Position numbers and translations under genes: made by a program. DNA of 64,000 nucleotides, from assembly GCF_021134715.1 (NCBI RefSeq), contig NC_060021.1, positions 1,488,001 through 1,552,000 on the forward strand, given 5' to 3'. Shown here one piece after another: positions 10,118 through 21,118 of this stretch; position 1 is the stretch's first letter, and each line of letters opens with the position of its first letter. Below the pieces are notes generated by a model. That model did not search any database. It saw only the letters and a list, made by a program, of their open reading frames with translations, and was not told where the DNA came from. The DNA is from Daphnia pulex. Taxonomy: Eukaryota > Arthropoda > Branchiopoda > Diplostraca > Daphniidae.

Positions 10118-11695
10118 TTACTTAGGTCCTTTTTTTTGTTGAATTGACGAGACGTTGACTTCGGCCAACAGTTCCGCGTAAGCCGATTGGCAGCTACTCA
10201 GTCTCCCGATGATGGTCATCTTACCGCTGATGCCGTCAGAGGCCAACGTACGATTGATTCTTACGAAGTGCTCTCTTCCAATTTCGTACAGCCTGTAGTT
10301 TTTAATTCTTTTAAACAGTTGAAAGTTTGAACATTCCGTAATGACTGTTAATCCGCGTAAGATGTCTTCGGCGGCCGCTTTGCGCATCTCCTCACTGTTT
10401 CCGGAAATCATCAGTTTATAGGTGCCGTCGACTGCTCCTTTGATACTCACGACGATTTGGTATTCTGTTTCAATGCGATGGATGTTTGATCCTCCGCTTC
10501 CAACAATCCGTCCATAATCGCCACCTTGGATGTTTTTGAGTAAAAGTCTGTTGCCAGGGAGAGATTTTTCCTCAATGGGACTGGACACGACGACGAGTTC
10601 TTGTTCCGTCTTTACTGGGCCACTGATGATGGTGCGGGAGTCGTCCTGGGCGGGTTTCCTCACCTTGTCCTCCGTTTTTTGAGTGGGTTGTAGATCCACC
10701 GTGCTGGGCTCGTTCGTTGATTTCAAGGCATCGCCATACGTGACGGTAGATCCATCCGGGTTGACCACATAGCCACTTATCGGTTTGTTCTTGTACCTTA
10801 TGTCGCTGACTGGGAAATAGACTTGCGGTTTCAAAGCGACTTGCTGATGGACGGGTGATTTGGTTCGCTCATCCCGGGCTGGGATATAAAATGAATGACG
10901 ACGGTTCTTATTGCCTTCCATAATCTTCATGTCCAGTTCGAAGCCATAGTCTTCATCATCTTTGGTCACGTGCTGCTCAAGTTCTTCAGTTCCACATCCA
11001 ACTTCTTTCGTCATTGACTGGCCGGTCTGTGTGGAGTTATTTGCTACCTCAACAACACATCCGCATCCAACTTCCATTGTTAACGGCTTTACGGTTTGGT
11101 GGGTGGCCGTAAATTCGTTACGCAATTGCGTCATCTGCTGTTCGTATGACTTTGTAACCTTTTCAATTGCATCAACGGTCGTGATCTTATTCTGCTCAAG
11201 TTGTTCTAGGAGTTGTTTCTTTTCTGCCGTAAGACAAGACAGGTGGCGTTGAAGTTTGTCGTTAGTTGTGGTCACTTCCGACAGCGATTTTCTCACGGAA
11301 ATGAGTTCGATTTTATTCTGGTCTGGTAATAGTTGTAGTGATAGGGCCAGTTGCTGTTGTTGTTCCAACTCGTACCTTGTTGTCTTCAATTCGGCCGACA
11401 ATTTTGCAACTTCGGCAGCGCAATCCTCCCCGTCTTGGTTCTCTGGTATGGACGGCAGAGACGTGTTGCAATTGAAGCGATTCAGCCTGACAGATGGTGT
11501 TTTCAGTACTGAACGATATCGGGTTCCAGGTTTCATTTTGGTAGTTTGATCCTGGTTGGCCAATTTGGCATCTGGTAATTCGGTAACGGACTTGATGTCC
11601 GGGGTCGGGTAATTAGACTCATCTTTTTCACTTTCGTGAAAAAGAATCATGGTCCACACATATACGAAAAAGCAAACTAGAAGATATTCCATCAT
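10118..11695 (-). CDS. Membrane-anchored coiled-coil/KH-domain protein, 525 aa, intronless
   Basis: Single uninterrupted frame. Residues 4-20 (LLVCFFVYVWTMILF) form one hydrophobic segment that could be a signal anchor. About residues 80-190 are Gln/Glu/Leu/Lys-rich and predicted coiled coil. Two similar Cys-containing motifs follow (TMEVGCGC and TKEVGCGTEE). The C-terminal KH fold spans about residues 381-450, with a canonical loop GRIVGSGGSNIHRIE (GxxG as GSGG), so single-stranded RNA or DNA binding is expected. The final about 60 residues are basic. I do not recognise a named family for the whole. The lack of introns beside intron-rich neighbours suggests a retrocopy origin or a young gene. 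The start at 11695 is chosen because it precedes the hydrophobic segment; an alternative start is the Met two codons on. Confidence 0.8.
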   Translation of the reverse strand: MMEYLLVCFFVYVWTMILFHESEKDESNYPTPDIKSVTELPDAKLANQDQTTKMKPGTRYRSVLKTPSVRLNRFNCNTSLPSIPENQDGEDCAAEVAKLSAELKTTRYELEQQQQLALSLQLLPDQNKIELISVRKSLSEVTTTNDKLQRHLSCLTAEKKQLLEQLEQNKITTVDAIEKVTKSYEQQMTQLRNEFTATHQTVKPLTMEVGCGCVVEVANNSTQTGQSMTKEVGCGTEELEQHVTKDDEDYGFELDMKIMEGNKNRRHSFYIPARDERTKSPVHQQVALKPQVYFPVSDIRYKNKPISGYVVNPDGSTVTYGDALKSTNEPSTVDLQPTQKTEDKVRKPAQDDSRTIISGPVKTEQELVVVSSPIEEKSLPGNRLLLKNIQGGDYGRIVGSGGSNIHRIETEYQIVVSIKGAVDGTYKLMISGNSEEMRKAAAEDILRGLTVITECSNFQLFKRIKNYRLYEIGREHFVRINRTLASDGISGKMTIIGRLSSCQSAYAELLAEVNVSSIQQKKGPK

Positions 11696-11900
11696 TCAGA
11701 TGTATAGTAGAGCGTAGTAGAGTTTGAATTTGAATTCAGCAGTAGGTTGATAAAACTATCGAATAATTTTTTGGGCAGGATCATCGAGGCTTTATAGAAG
11801 TCGACGTCTGAAGCGGCGTTTGCAATCAACTTTTGATCCTTTTAACTTTAATTTCAAAACAAATTTTACCGTAAAAATGATTAATAGTTTTTTTAAATCA

Positions 11901-12374
11901 AAGATCTTCTTTTAAAGAATATTGTTCAATTATATTCAAGTCAATTGCATTATTTTAAATTAATTAAATATGCACTTAAAGGTCCGGAGTATAGGGCATG
12001 TCACGTGACGTCGTACTATTGCGCAATAAAACTAATGCGCAGTATAGAAATTTTGCGCAACATTTTTCCCATTTTGACTATTGGCTGTTACGCTGAAACG
12101 TCCCACAGTTTTTAATATTTCTGCAAAGAAAACTAGATTATATCAATCGAAACTTAAGATCTTCTTTTAAACAATATTGTTCAAGTACATTCAAGTCAAT
12201 GGCATTAATTTAAATTAATTAAATATGCTCTTAAAGAACCGGAGTCCGGAGTATAGTGTCACGTGACGTCCAACTATTGCGCAATACATTTTTCCCATTT
12301 TGACTTGTCACTCTGAAATGTCTCAGGTTGATATTTCTGCAATGAAAACTAGATTATATAAATGGAAACTTCAT
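11901..12374. repeat. Tandem duplication, about 255-bp unit
   Basis: 11901-12155 and 12156-12374 are diverged direct copies. Both begin AAGATCTTCTTTTAAA and contain the motif CACGTGACGT (an E-box overlapping a CRE-like half site) followed by TATTGCGCAAT. Both end with AAACTAGATTATAT. The region lies upstream of the KH-domain gene and could hold repeated regulatory sites. That role is inferred. Confidence 0.8.
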
Positions 12375-13201
12375 TTGAAATTAGTTGTTTGCAACATTGG
12401 ACGTACGGAAAAGGCTTCATCTATTTTTTTACATGCCACTAATAATAATTTGAATAAGAATAAGACTTAATTTGAATTATTACACCGTTCCTCTTAAACG
12501 TTTGCAACTATTCTACCGTTATACCATGGTTATATGTGAACGTTAGCGTGACTGGTGGAGGAGGTGGTGGTGACAGATAATGAAATACGATTGAATTATC
12601 CATCTTTATTATTTGTCTATTGCTATTTGTTTCAAAAATTACATCCATGTGATATTCTGGCGAAATGGAAGAAGGACGTCCTCGGTGATGACGTTCACGC
12701 GCTCACACGCGAAATGTAAACATGACGAGTCGACGACAGAGGAGGGACTCGAGGGAAACTTCTTCGACGCCATTCACCATCTCCGCAAATGTCCTATGAT
12801 GCTTTGTGGTTAACGTAAACTTTAAATAAGAGATATTAAATTAAATTAATTAACTGCTTTGGTTTGAACTTCAGCAAAGTTCGTTAAACTTATTCATGTA
12901 GACATATACTTCCCACAATCATTAATATCTGTGCAGTACAACAGCTCCTCACACACAGCTGTGGCCATTTTTAATTAAATATTGCACAAGTGCACATGAT
13001 GCTGTTAATTAGATCGCCAACTGGGCAACAGAACTTATCTCGTTTACACATAAATGCTGAGCAAACGAGTTGCTATGTGCAACACGAATGTTACAACTGC
13101 ACAAACAATAAATCGATGTGTGGATGTAGACAATGACTGACATAAAAAAGCGGTGGATTTCTAATGAAACGGCAGACTCGTAAACACACCGGTAGCTAAT
13201 C
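12375..13201. other. Intergenic, upstream of the C1q-domain gene
   Basis: No gene recognised. The region contains several short AT-rich palindromes and would include the promoter of the C1q gene starting at 13202. No clear TATA box was seen at the expected spacing. Confidence 0.45.
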
Positions 13202-14306
13202 ATGATGGTTCGATTAACCTCCGCAGCATTATTAAGTATGGTGTTGGTTTTAACTTGTTGGTCGACTAGCGCCTCTGCCAGCCTCCCTTTGGAAGAACAA
13301 CTTCAACAGCTAAAAGACAACTACGTAAGTTTATTTCATATTGGCTAGTTATACTAGTTAGAAATAATTGTTTACTTTTTCATTGGTTTTTTGTTGTTTT
13401 AAAATATGGGTTCAAGAATGCCAATGATATCGAAATGAAGAGACTTTTGGCTGAAAAGAATAGGCGATTGGGGGTGCTGGAACTCAAACTGGAATCCCTT
13501 CTACTTGCCCAGCAGCGAAATAACCCAATAAGGTTTGATGTGTCTGAAATAGACCGCAGCACACCAGTCGGAACGAGTGACGCTATTCTGAGGCAAACAA
13601 CTTCCAAAATTCCGCGATCCTGTGCCGATATCAAGACCAACGGACACACTTCTAGCGGAATCTACTCCATCATAGGCGCTAAATCAATGGAATCTGTTTT
13701 CTGCGATTTTTGTAAAACAACAAGCGATCCGAGTAAGTCAAACATTTTTAAAAATATCAAATTTGATCCCCCCCCCCAATTTCAATTCATCCACTTCAAA
13801 TAGGCTTCCAAACGTTGATTGGTTACGAGGACGTCAAGTCTAAACCTGTTTACTTCCACGTCCAGAGACTCTTCAGCGTTTTTAATCAATCAAAAACTCC
13901 GATATCCTTCGACACCGAACGAATCAACGTGGGAGGAGCCATGAACACATCGTCAGGAATATTCACGGCACCCGTCACGGGCAAATATTTCTTTTCCTAT
14001 ACCGGAACCGTGTTATTTCCAAAGGCAATGTATAGGATCAATTTCAACGTGGGTCTGATGAAGAATGGGAATGATCCTTATAGGAACGTCATCGCGGCTG
14101 CTCACGCAGACTCCATCAGCACCACCGACGTTCAATTCGAAACCTTTGCGATGGTGGCGACGCAACATTTGGTCAAAGGAGATCGCATATGGGTGGAGGT
14201 CTACCCATTGTTGGAACCCGGCGTAATCATGTTTTTCAGCTGGGCTACCCAGTTTAATGGTTTTCTTTTAGAAGAGGATATCTCTCAATCTATCAAATCG
14301 TTGTGA
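13202..14306 (+). CDS. Secreted C1q-domain protein, 3 exons, 313 aa
   Basis: Exons 13202-13324, 13417-13732 and 13804-14306, joined in consistent phase at GTAAGT donors. Residues 1-23 are a signal peptide (SAALLSMVLVLTCWSTSASA). Exon 2 encodes a short heptad-like region and then RSCADIKTNGHTSSGIYSII and VFCDFC, a small Cys motif resembling the start of fibrinogen-related or PMEI-like domains of arthropod proteins. Exon 3 is a C1q/TNF-like jelly-roll: YFHVQRLFSVFNQ, GGAMNTSSGIFTAPVTGKYF, and FSWATQFNGFLL at the end. Proteins of this type are usually extracellular lectin-like or immune-recognition factors, often expanded in water fleas. There is no collagen repeat. A decayed partial copy lies about 600 bases downstream. 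Confidence 0.85.
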
Positions 14307-14841
14307 CCAGCCACTGGGTTGAAATTCACTAGTCGATTGAAATACAATTAAATATTCGATGAAGAAAACAGGCACATAATTTTTTAAATTACTAAAAGTC
14401 GCTATACAAGTTGTGGTGGCGCCATTATGATTTGACATGACATTTCACCAATTGTGTTGCAAGCGTCAAGTCCACAAACCTTGAAAAAGTTACCGAAAAT
14501 AAAGCAGCCAATAAAAACTATTCGTCACGATCCCTTCTCGTACATGGGATAAATATTATTGAGCGTCTACGAAAAATCACAGTTGGTTGCTAACTTGCTA
14601 TAGTCGTTCTGCTTCAGGTAATACCCTTAATGGATAGTTCGTTGACAAATGCATCAATAAATCAGAAGTTGGTTATACTTTTGGATGTTTTGTCCGCTGA
14701 GAAAATCGATCCCGTCTGTATCAATATGAAAGCATATCGAACCCACTCACCTGTCAAATTTTACTTTAAGCATGTAACTGGATATCCAACAGATTTGCTG
14801 CTGTTTGTTTCATTCTGTTGTGCATTGGAACCCGTTGTCAT
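14307..14841. other. Intergenic between C1q gene and its decayed copy
   Basis: A 3' UTR-like stretch directly after the C1q stop, then AT-rich sequence. A short open frame at 14630-14872 has no recognisable homology. No other feature was seen. Confidence 0.4.
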
Positions 14842-15200
14842 GTTTCGAGAACAAATGGGGCACTTCGATTAGGCATTCCCATCCCCCTGGACCCCCCAGG
14901 GACTTTAAAAAAACTGCGATCCTGTGCGGATCTGAAAAACTTAGGACACGTCTTTAGCGGATTATTTTCCGCCGTGGGAGCGAAAACTGTCGAGAAAGCT
15001 GATCGGGTTAAGGAATCTACCCTCTCGTGAATCCAAATGATTTTCACAACAAAAAAATTCAAGAAAATGGTTGAATCGAATAGATTTGACATTAAAAATA
15101 CGAATGGTCCAATAGTAACGGTGGAGTGCTGAAAGAGATTTCGATCCTAGTTTGAGGAGGAAATCGCAATCAACATTGACTACCCCAACCATTTCGTCGT
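14842..15200 (+). pseudogene. Partial decayed copy of the C1q-gene second exon
   Basis: Reads LRSCADLKNLGHVFSGLFSA then VGAKTVE. This matches the RSCADIKTNGHTSSGIYSI/IGAKSME segment encoded at 13615-13700. The following Cys-Asp-Phe-Cys motif is lost and the frame soon stops. No C1q domain follows before 16 kb. The upstream sequence lacks a signal peptide in frame. Interpreted as a fragment of a tandem duplicate. Confidence 0.55.
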
Positions 15201-16309
15201 CAAAATGGGGGTAATTTTTACAAGAAAGTTGTCAAAAACATGAAATATGAACTGGCTAGAAAAAAAACGAGCAGATGATGGAATTATTTCCAACCGAATT
15301 TGTCTCTTCACTAATGAAGTAAAAGGGTCAAGAATAAAAATATCACACACACTTTACTTTCGATTCAGGAAAATGGAATTGAACACTTACCACTTGTTGA
15401 CGAGTGATGACAAATGACAGCATAATTGTGCCTCCCCCATGCAAACGATTGTGAGCAGGCCATGGAATCAACTTATAGATACTGTGTAGAACGGGAAATA
15501 TATTCCTGGACCAGCACTCTGCATTTTTAAAAATAGATGCCACACAAACAGACACAAGCAAAGCAAAGTCTCAGCCAGTCTTGCGCTTTCCGTGTCTACG
15601 AGATTCAGACTGACTACATTTTTCACGGTTCTTATAAGGCTTTAAAGTTCAATCACCGTTCAAAGAATCAAAAGAATCGACAACTTGTCATCCGCAAATT
15701 CAACTGGCGCCTAGCTAAACAGCTGTTTTGTAAACAGGATTTAGTTACAGACAAATAAAGAGGCCATCTAGTGAGCTTACTAAACGTGATGTAGAACTTT
15801 TTGAAATTGAAATTTTGGGCTACAATAATGCTGATTGAGTCATGCACTATAAGCGTCAAATGGGAAAACGAGTTCAATTTAAAGAGAAGACCCCAATCAA
15901 TCTTCGAAATCGTTGCCAAACTCTAAGACAAAGTTACGCACTAACAAGAAAGTAGGGAAGGGCACATTGGCTAATCAACAAACAGCCACCAAAGTGGACA
16001 TGCCGAAAAATAAGTAAAAACATGTTACATTCGGTTTCGGCTGGAATTTGGGAAAGATGTGATTCCAAATTGCATTGCAATTTTCCAAAATTTGGACGTT
16101 CCTAACCTCCTGAACATCGTCTACCCGACACGCGCATGGACAACGCCCATGGAAGATTCACTCGTGCAGCAACAACCAATTGGAGAGCGCAGTTGGAGAG
16201 CGCGTCGTCCAAAGTTTGGATCTTATCAACAAGCATGATCTCACGCTAAAGGTTCAAGTTATAATTGACCGACTACATTTCGAATCGAAGGGATTGTAAT
16301 AATATAAAC
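15201..16309. other. Intergenic, no gene seen
   Basis: AT-rich, with short frames only. No repeat shared with the downstream cluster was found until about 16310, where the conserved upstream region of the secreted-protein family begins. Confidence 0.45.
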
Positions 16310-16830
16310 TACCTCATCTAGAAAATGCTTCGCTAACGCAGGTGTGAAATGAGAAATGTGACAAGGTTTCATGAATCAAATTGAAAATTCATTTCTCGCC
16401 AATGGATGATTATAAAGCGTTAATCAACAATCATTTTTAAAATACCGTTCGCCCAAAGTCACGGCCAAAGGGATTATTGAATTGAAATGAATGCCAGCAC
16501 TATTATAATTGAGATCTATCATAGGATAGATAAATTGTTTCCGAGAAAAGGTGCCCAAAAGCTGTAGCTATGATGAATAAGGCCATCAATAGTTTAAATC
16601 AAAGCATATTAACCAACTATAGGGTAAATGAACTATAGTTAAAGCCTATAGAGTAATTAAGAACTCCAAGGGACCCGCCCCCTCTGATGATGATGGGTAT
16701 ACATCCAGTTGCTGGGAGTTTGGCTAGGATAAAAGGAGCAGCGAAACTCTGCTGTAGTCACTACTCATCAGTCAACACTACCACAACGTTTTACTTATAA
16801 CATATCAGCACATCATATACAGTCTGCAAC
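16310..16830 (+). promoter_or_regulatory. Conserved upstream region and core promoter of secreted-protein copy A
   Basis: About 500 bases are closely repeated upstream of copies B (21650-22155) and C (30053-30587), starting with CATCTAGAAAATGCTTCGC. The proximal part has a TATA-like GATAAAAG at 16728-16735, with a TCACT initiator-like site about 30 bases on and TCAGTC slightly further. The same block is kept in all three copies. Confidence 0.6.
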
Positions 16831-17498
16831 ATGATTCTCATTAGGTGAGGTTTTTTGTTACTTTATTGTTTTTATTTAGTACAAGGCGAAGGATTTTATT
16901 GACAATTTCATGTTAACAAATTATAGGATTTCGGTTTTGGTCATCTGCTGTTTATTTTTGTCGCTGCTGGGAGTTGACGGAGCTCCTTTGAATTGGTTCC
17001 CGCATCCTTATTTGCCTGCTGGTGCCAATTCCGCGATTGAGAAAATCTTGTCAGACTATGACAATAAAGTTGGCGATAATAGGCCCTTTATTGTCGAGGA
17101 TTACTTTTTCGATTTATCAGCCGACCAATTCGGTGACTTTCTGAAATTTATCAAAAATCAAGTAAGTCTATACTTGATATCTTGCCTTTCACGTGTACAT
17201 TGTCGAGTTCAATTTGTGGTTCGATTTTATTTTTCAGCTTCAAAAAGGAGAAGGGCTTGTCAAAAACATTGATTTGGCCGATTTGGCTAATAACCAAAGG
17301 GTTGAAGGAGATGATGGTTTCAACTCCGCCGTGGAGAAAAGCTTATCAAACTATGACAATAAACTTATTGGCGATAATAGGCCGCCTGCCTACATAGTCG
17401 AGAATAACTTTTTCAATTTACCAACCGACCAATTCAATGAACTTAGAAAATTGGTTAAAGCCAACGGTGAAAGCGAGAAAAAGGACAAGAAAAGGTAA
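16831..17498 (+). CDS. Two-repeat small secreted protein, copy A, about 169 aa
   Basis: Exons 16831-16844, 16927-17161 and 17238-17498. The 14-base first exon gives MILIR joined to ISVLVICCLFLSLLGVDG, a signal peptide cleaved before APLNWFPHP. An in-frame ATG inside intron 1 (MLTNYR) could serve an unspliced form. The mature protein has two related about 45-residue repeats, one per exon: IEKILSDYDNKVGDNRPFIV and VEKSLSNYDNKLIGDNRPPA, each followed by a VE(D/N)xFFxLxxDQF motif. There are no cysteines in the mature chain and the end is basic. I recognise no family. A further GT-AG intron at the stop (AAAAG|GTAAC to about 17579) would change the last residue only. It is transcribed toward the C-terminal end of the inhibitor genes in duplicated units. 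Confidence 0.8.
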
Positions 17499-18560
17499 CA
17501 TTTGTTGTTTTGTTTTACATCGTTTCTTGTGTGCGACTGCTAAATGATCTTGTCATTCTTTTTAATATACCTACAGAATTTAGAAGAAATCATTTAAAAG
17601 AGAGATTTCAGTTGTCTACACATCAGCCCATGAGACATCAGATGTTTTGGCGTCCAGAACTTTTCTCCTGAACATTGTACATATCCATTTTCTAAAAAAA
17701 TGCTGTTTTGACATCAATTTGACCATAAAAAAGACTGTAATTGGTACCTTGTGCACTCCATACAACTGCTCTCTTATAAGAATAAACATGTACTATTCAA
17801 AGCGCATCTAAAATGACAGCATTTTTTCTTATTATTATTTTCTCAAAAGCGAAAGGCAGGCCGACGCCGACATTCGTTCCAGGCGCCCATAAAAATACTC
17901 AACAAATTTTCTGGTTAATTAGGCTGGGACACATTCAAAACCCAAAGGAAATCACTAAATTTATTTTTTTATTTCCAGGTTGAACGGATGAAGAACCATC
18001 AGTCTGGAAATGACATTCATGAATTTACTGTATGGCAACTTTCAGGTATCGTCAAAACAAATAAAAGATACTTTGACTTGGATCATCATGAAATCCAATA
18101 CCCCCACTTCAAGGACTTCCAAAAATGGATTTGGTAATGTGTGGTGATACATTTGCAGATGTGATTAAGTTAATTAATAACGTAATTGAGTTTAGTTTCA
18201 TACAGAACTACAGTTGATCTACCCTGAAGCCAAGAATTTTGGAACACCATTTATAAACAAAAATACCTCACCAGATATTGGCATAATTGGCAAATTTTTA
18301 AAAACATATCCTGTAGGTAATAATTCAATTAGCCCTCCTTTTTGTGATATTTATTCACTTTTTAAAGAATTTTCTTGTACACAGATAGTGTTTTAAAGCC
18401 GCATTGCTGAAGCCGGCTGAAGTTGACGTGCAGTCAGCAGCGCAGCGCAGTCAGTCAGAGCAGGGACGGCGACGTCGACATGGGCGGCATTAATATAGAG
18501 ATAACGGCATCATATAGCTGGCGTGGACGCCAGCGAACGAACGCGAACGGATATAGTATC
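17499..18560 (+). other. 3' flank of copy A, then unidentified exon-like sequence
   Basis: 17499-17830 is the 3' UTR shared by all family copies. Homology to the other units stops near 17830. At 17986-18158 a frame preceded by a pyrimidine-rich CCAG reads MKNHQSGNDIHEFTVWQLSG and ends in TAA. At 18205-18395 another reads IYPEAKNFGTPFINKNTSPD. They may be remnants of a transposase or a host gene; I cannot identify them. Confidence 0.3.
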
Positions 18561-18740
18561 CACCGTACATATCCACCATATCCGCCCGCCGAGACCTGCG
18601 TGTCCGTTGAGCTGAGCTTGGGCGACAACAGCCAACACCAACAGACATCCGCGATAATAAAACCAAAATGCAAATATTTTGCTCCGAAATTATTTTTAGA
18701 ATAAACCAAGACCAAAATATTCTTATACCGTTGACTTCAT
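18561..18740 (-). pseudogene. Cuticle protein 5' fragment
   Basis: The minus strand carries ATGAAGTCAACGG (18740 side), matching the 12-base first exon of the cuticle genes. After an intron-like gap it gives sequence matching LLVLAVVAQAQ and a YGGY-type region, with frame damage. The reading stops within about 60 codons. It is a scrap of the duplicated RR cuticle gene. Confidence 0.55.
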
Positions 18741-19269
18741 TTTAAATACGTTTTTCGGGAAAACTACTGTATTACAGTACGATACGAATGACCACCAGCT
18801 ATGCACAGCAGTTAGAAATGCGATGCTTCATCTTTGTAGGTACCCAAATATGATATCCAAATTCCAAAGGGATGTAAACGTATGCTTATATTCTTATATT
18901 TCTATATATTGAAGCCTTTCATCGCTTGTTATGTTTCTGCATGGTTCAAGCAGATGCACGCCGCTCCACATTAGTTCAGTGCACCATGCACATATGATGC
19001 GTCAGCCACAGGTGTGCTGTGTCATTACCCCGTGTGCTACGACATTGGCATGCAGCAAATAAGTTGTGTTTATTTGAATAAAGGCTTTTCTTCAAGCAAT
19101 GGACAACACAAATTATATTTATGGGCTAGTAATATTGCAGCGCCTTGCCAATGAATAAAGTGAAACAATTGATCGCAATTGATGCCTAATATTTAATAGA
19201 ATTTTTTGTTTCGTTATGCAAATTAAATACATAACACCAGGATCATCCTATATCTGGGCGGAAATGGAT
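18741..19269. other. Former upstream region of a cuticle gene copy
   Basis: Contains sequence similar to the 5' flank of the other cuticle copies, e.g. TGCACCATG...GCGTCAGCCACAGGTGTG...TGTGTC at 18980-19035, compare 21242-21290. No gene seen. Confidence 0.5.
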
Positions 19270-19420
19270 AAGTAGCTCAGGTTTAGCGTCTAGCGAGGAC
19301 CGGGGAGGCCTTGGTCAGCGACGACAACGGCCGTGTGATCAGCTTTGGCCTTATAGCGACTTCGGGTGTGTCCTGGACCTGATGGACGGGCGCTACTAAG
19401 TTGGCGACGGGCAAGCAACA
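19270..19420 (-). pseudogene. Cuticle protein internal fragment
   Basis: The minus strand corresponds to the segment of the intact cuticle gene encoding LVAPVQVQDTPEVAA and the Ala/Lys-rich stretch (about 28985-29090). Several indels and no flanking coding sequence. Remnant. Confidence 0.55.
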
Positions 19421-19780
19421 CACGACTTCAAAAAAAAATGTAACAAAAGCGGTTTATAATCTATTATATGGTTTAGCGTCACACAGTTGACTGACAGTTG
19501 ACGCGCATCAGCGAGACAAATTTAATATATTTTCTCTAAATGTTTTCATTTCTTTATTTCATTTTTACTGTGATGAAGCTTTTTCTCGTGCTTTTGGCAT
19601 TTAAATTTTTATTCTGTTTCCATAATTTCACAATGAATGAGGATAAATTTAGATTGATTTGCCGTTCACCTTATTAGTTGTTTTTTTTTAGTTCTAAAAT
19701 TATGAAAATTTAAGAAGAATAATTTATTCCTCTTCTAAGAAGAATATTTTAAGGGAAAAAAAATCAATGCTGTTTAAAGT
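19421..19780. other. AT-rich spacer between cuticle fragments
   Basis: No gene or repeat of its own recognised. Short AT-rich palindromic patches only. Confidence 0.4.
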
Positions 19781-19870
19781 TTAGTTGGCGTGGCCGGGGT
19801 TGAGGACGGTCTCGGTGGCTTTTCGGACGGGCACAGCAGAGGAGACGACGCCGGGATGAGCAGCAAAATC
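19781..19870 (-). pseudogene. Cuticle protein C-terminal fragment
   Basis: The minus strand reads AAHPGVVSSAVPVRKATETV followed by LNPGHAN and a stop. This resembles the end of the RR cuticle proteins here (MPVREATLTKV..PGHAV). No other part of the gene is contiguous, so it is a remnant or a terminal exon of a lost paralogue. Confidence 0.5.
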
Positions 19871-20357
19871 AAAGTTTTCATTTTCAAATTTTTCATTTTC
19901 ATGCCAACGATCCTAAAAAACGTTGGTGCCGGTAGGTGGGTTGCAATTGGCAGCGTTAAACATTGGCAAAAAAGGGAATCGAAAGGAATGAACCAACTGA
20001 GAAAAGAATCGAGCTAAGAAATCAATCGAAGAATTATTTTAATCAACCCCATTGAATATAAAGTGAAATCGGACACTTACAAAAAATGTATTGGTCTACA
20101 CATTATTAATAGAGTCCTGACAACAAAGATCCATCGTTACTCTATATTATTAGGCATCCAGAAATATTGTTTGAATTATTATTTAACGCTGTACAGAGTG
20201 AATTGGCTTTTGATACCATGCATGATGGTCTCCTTGCTCTTTTAAATTGAACGGCGAATGTTTATGCCGTGACGAAAAAGAAATTAATTTTGATTTTCCG
20301 TAAACATTTTATTTCGCAGAATTGTAAAGGATATAAGAAAAAGAATACGAAAAAGTT
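19871..20357. other. Spacer shared with 28.25-28.6 kb
   Basis: From about 20065 the sequence (GTGAAATCGGACACTTAC...) closely matches 28272-28590, the 3' flank of the intact cuticle gene. It is therefore the duplicated 3' flank of the pseudogene at 20.4-21.1 kb. No gene seen. Confidence 0.6.
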
Positions 20358-21118
20358 TCAGATGCTATTTAACAAAAATTTGGTCGACGCGGTAAGACCG
20401 TAAGAGACTGCGTGGCCAGGGATGTGGATGACCTTGGTTAAAGTGGCCTCACGGACGGGCATAGCTGGGGCGGCAACCAAATAGGCATAGGGGGAAAAAG
20501 CATAGCCGGGGTAAGAAAATGGAGCAGCTCTGAAGCCAAAGACTTGGCGCTTAGCACGGCCGGCCTTGGCGGCGGCGAATTTAGCGGCGAATTCCGCCTT
20601 GGCAGCGGCCACCTCGGGTGTGTCTTCAGTCTGGGAGGGAGCGACGGGCAAGTCGTTGAATTAGACGCGGAAGCCTCGGGAGTCGGCGGTGTAGGAGACA
20701 CGGACTTCCTTGCCTTCCGGGTTGATGTAAGCGTAGCTGCCGATCTGGTTGCCGAAACTGTCACGCAGGTTGCTGGGGGCTTGTCCGGAATTAATATTAT
20801 TGTAGCTGTAATCATATAATTGCCGAACTCGTCCTGGGAGTGGTACTGGGTGCCGTAAGAGCCGGGATAGGCGGCGGGGACGGCGACAGTTGCGGGGATT
20901 CCGGCCGTAGTGGCGCGAAGGCCAGCGAACGGATAGGCACCGTAGTATCCGTAGTATCCGCCATATCCGAAGAATTGAGCTTGGGCGACAACAGCCAACA
21001 CCAACAGACAGGCGATCTGCGTATATGGGAAAAACCAAATTATATTAAAATATACATCTCCAAAAATTAATTTTTTAAAAATAACCGTCTAAAATGTTCT
21101 TATTACCGTGGACTTCAT
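20358..21118 (-). pseudogene. RR-type cuticle protein, frameshift plus nonsense
   Basis: Exons 21107-21118 (MKST) and 20358-21016. It opens with a signal peptide (IACLLVLAVVAQAQ) and a Gly/Tyr-rich FFGYGGYYGYYG region, then QYHSQDEFG. A one-base frameshift near 20820 is followed by the chitin-binding RR consensus NLRDSFGNQIGSYAYINPEG and EVRVSYTADSRGFRV. The next codon is TAA at 20661-20663, where the paralogue at 28.6 kb has CAA. The rest (DTPEVAAAKAEFAAKFAAAK .. PVREATLTKVIHIPGHAVSY) stays open. If intact it would be a structural exoskeleton protein. The two disabling changes could be assembly errors, but both within 160 bases make a pseudogene more likely. Confidence 0.75.
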
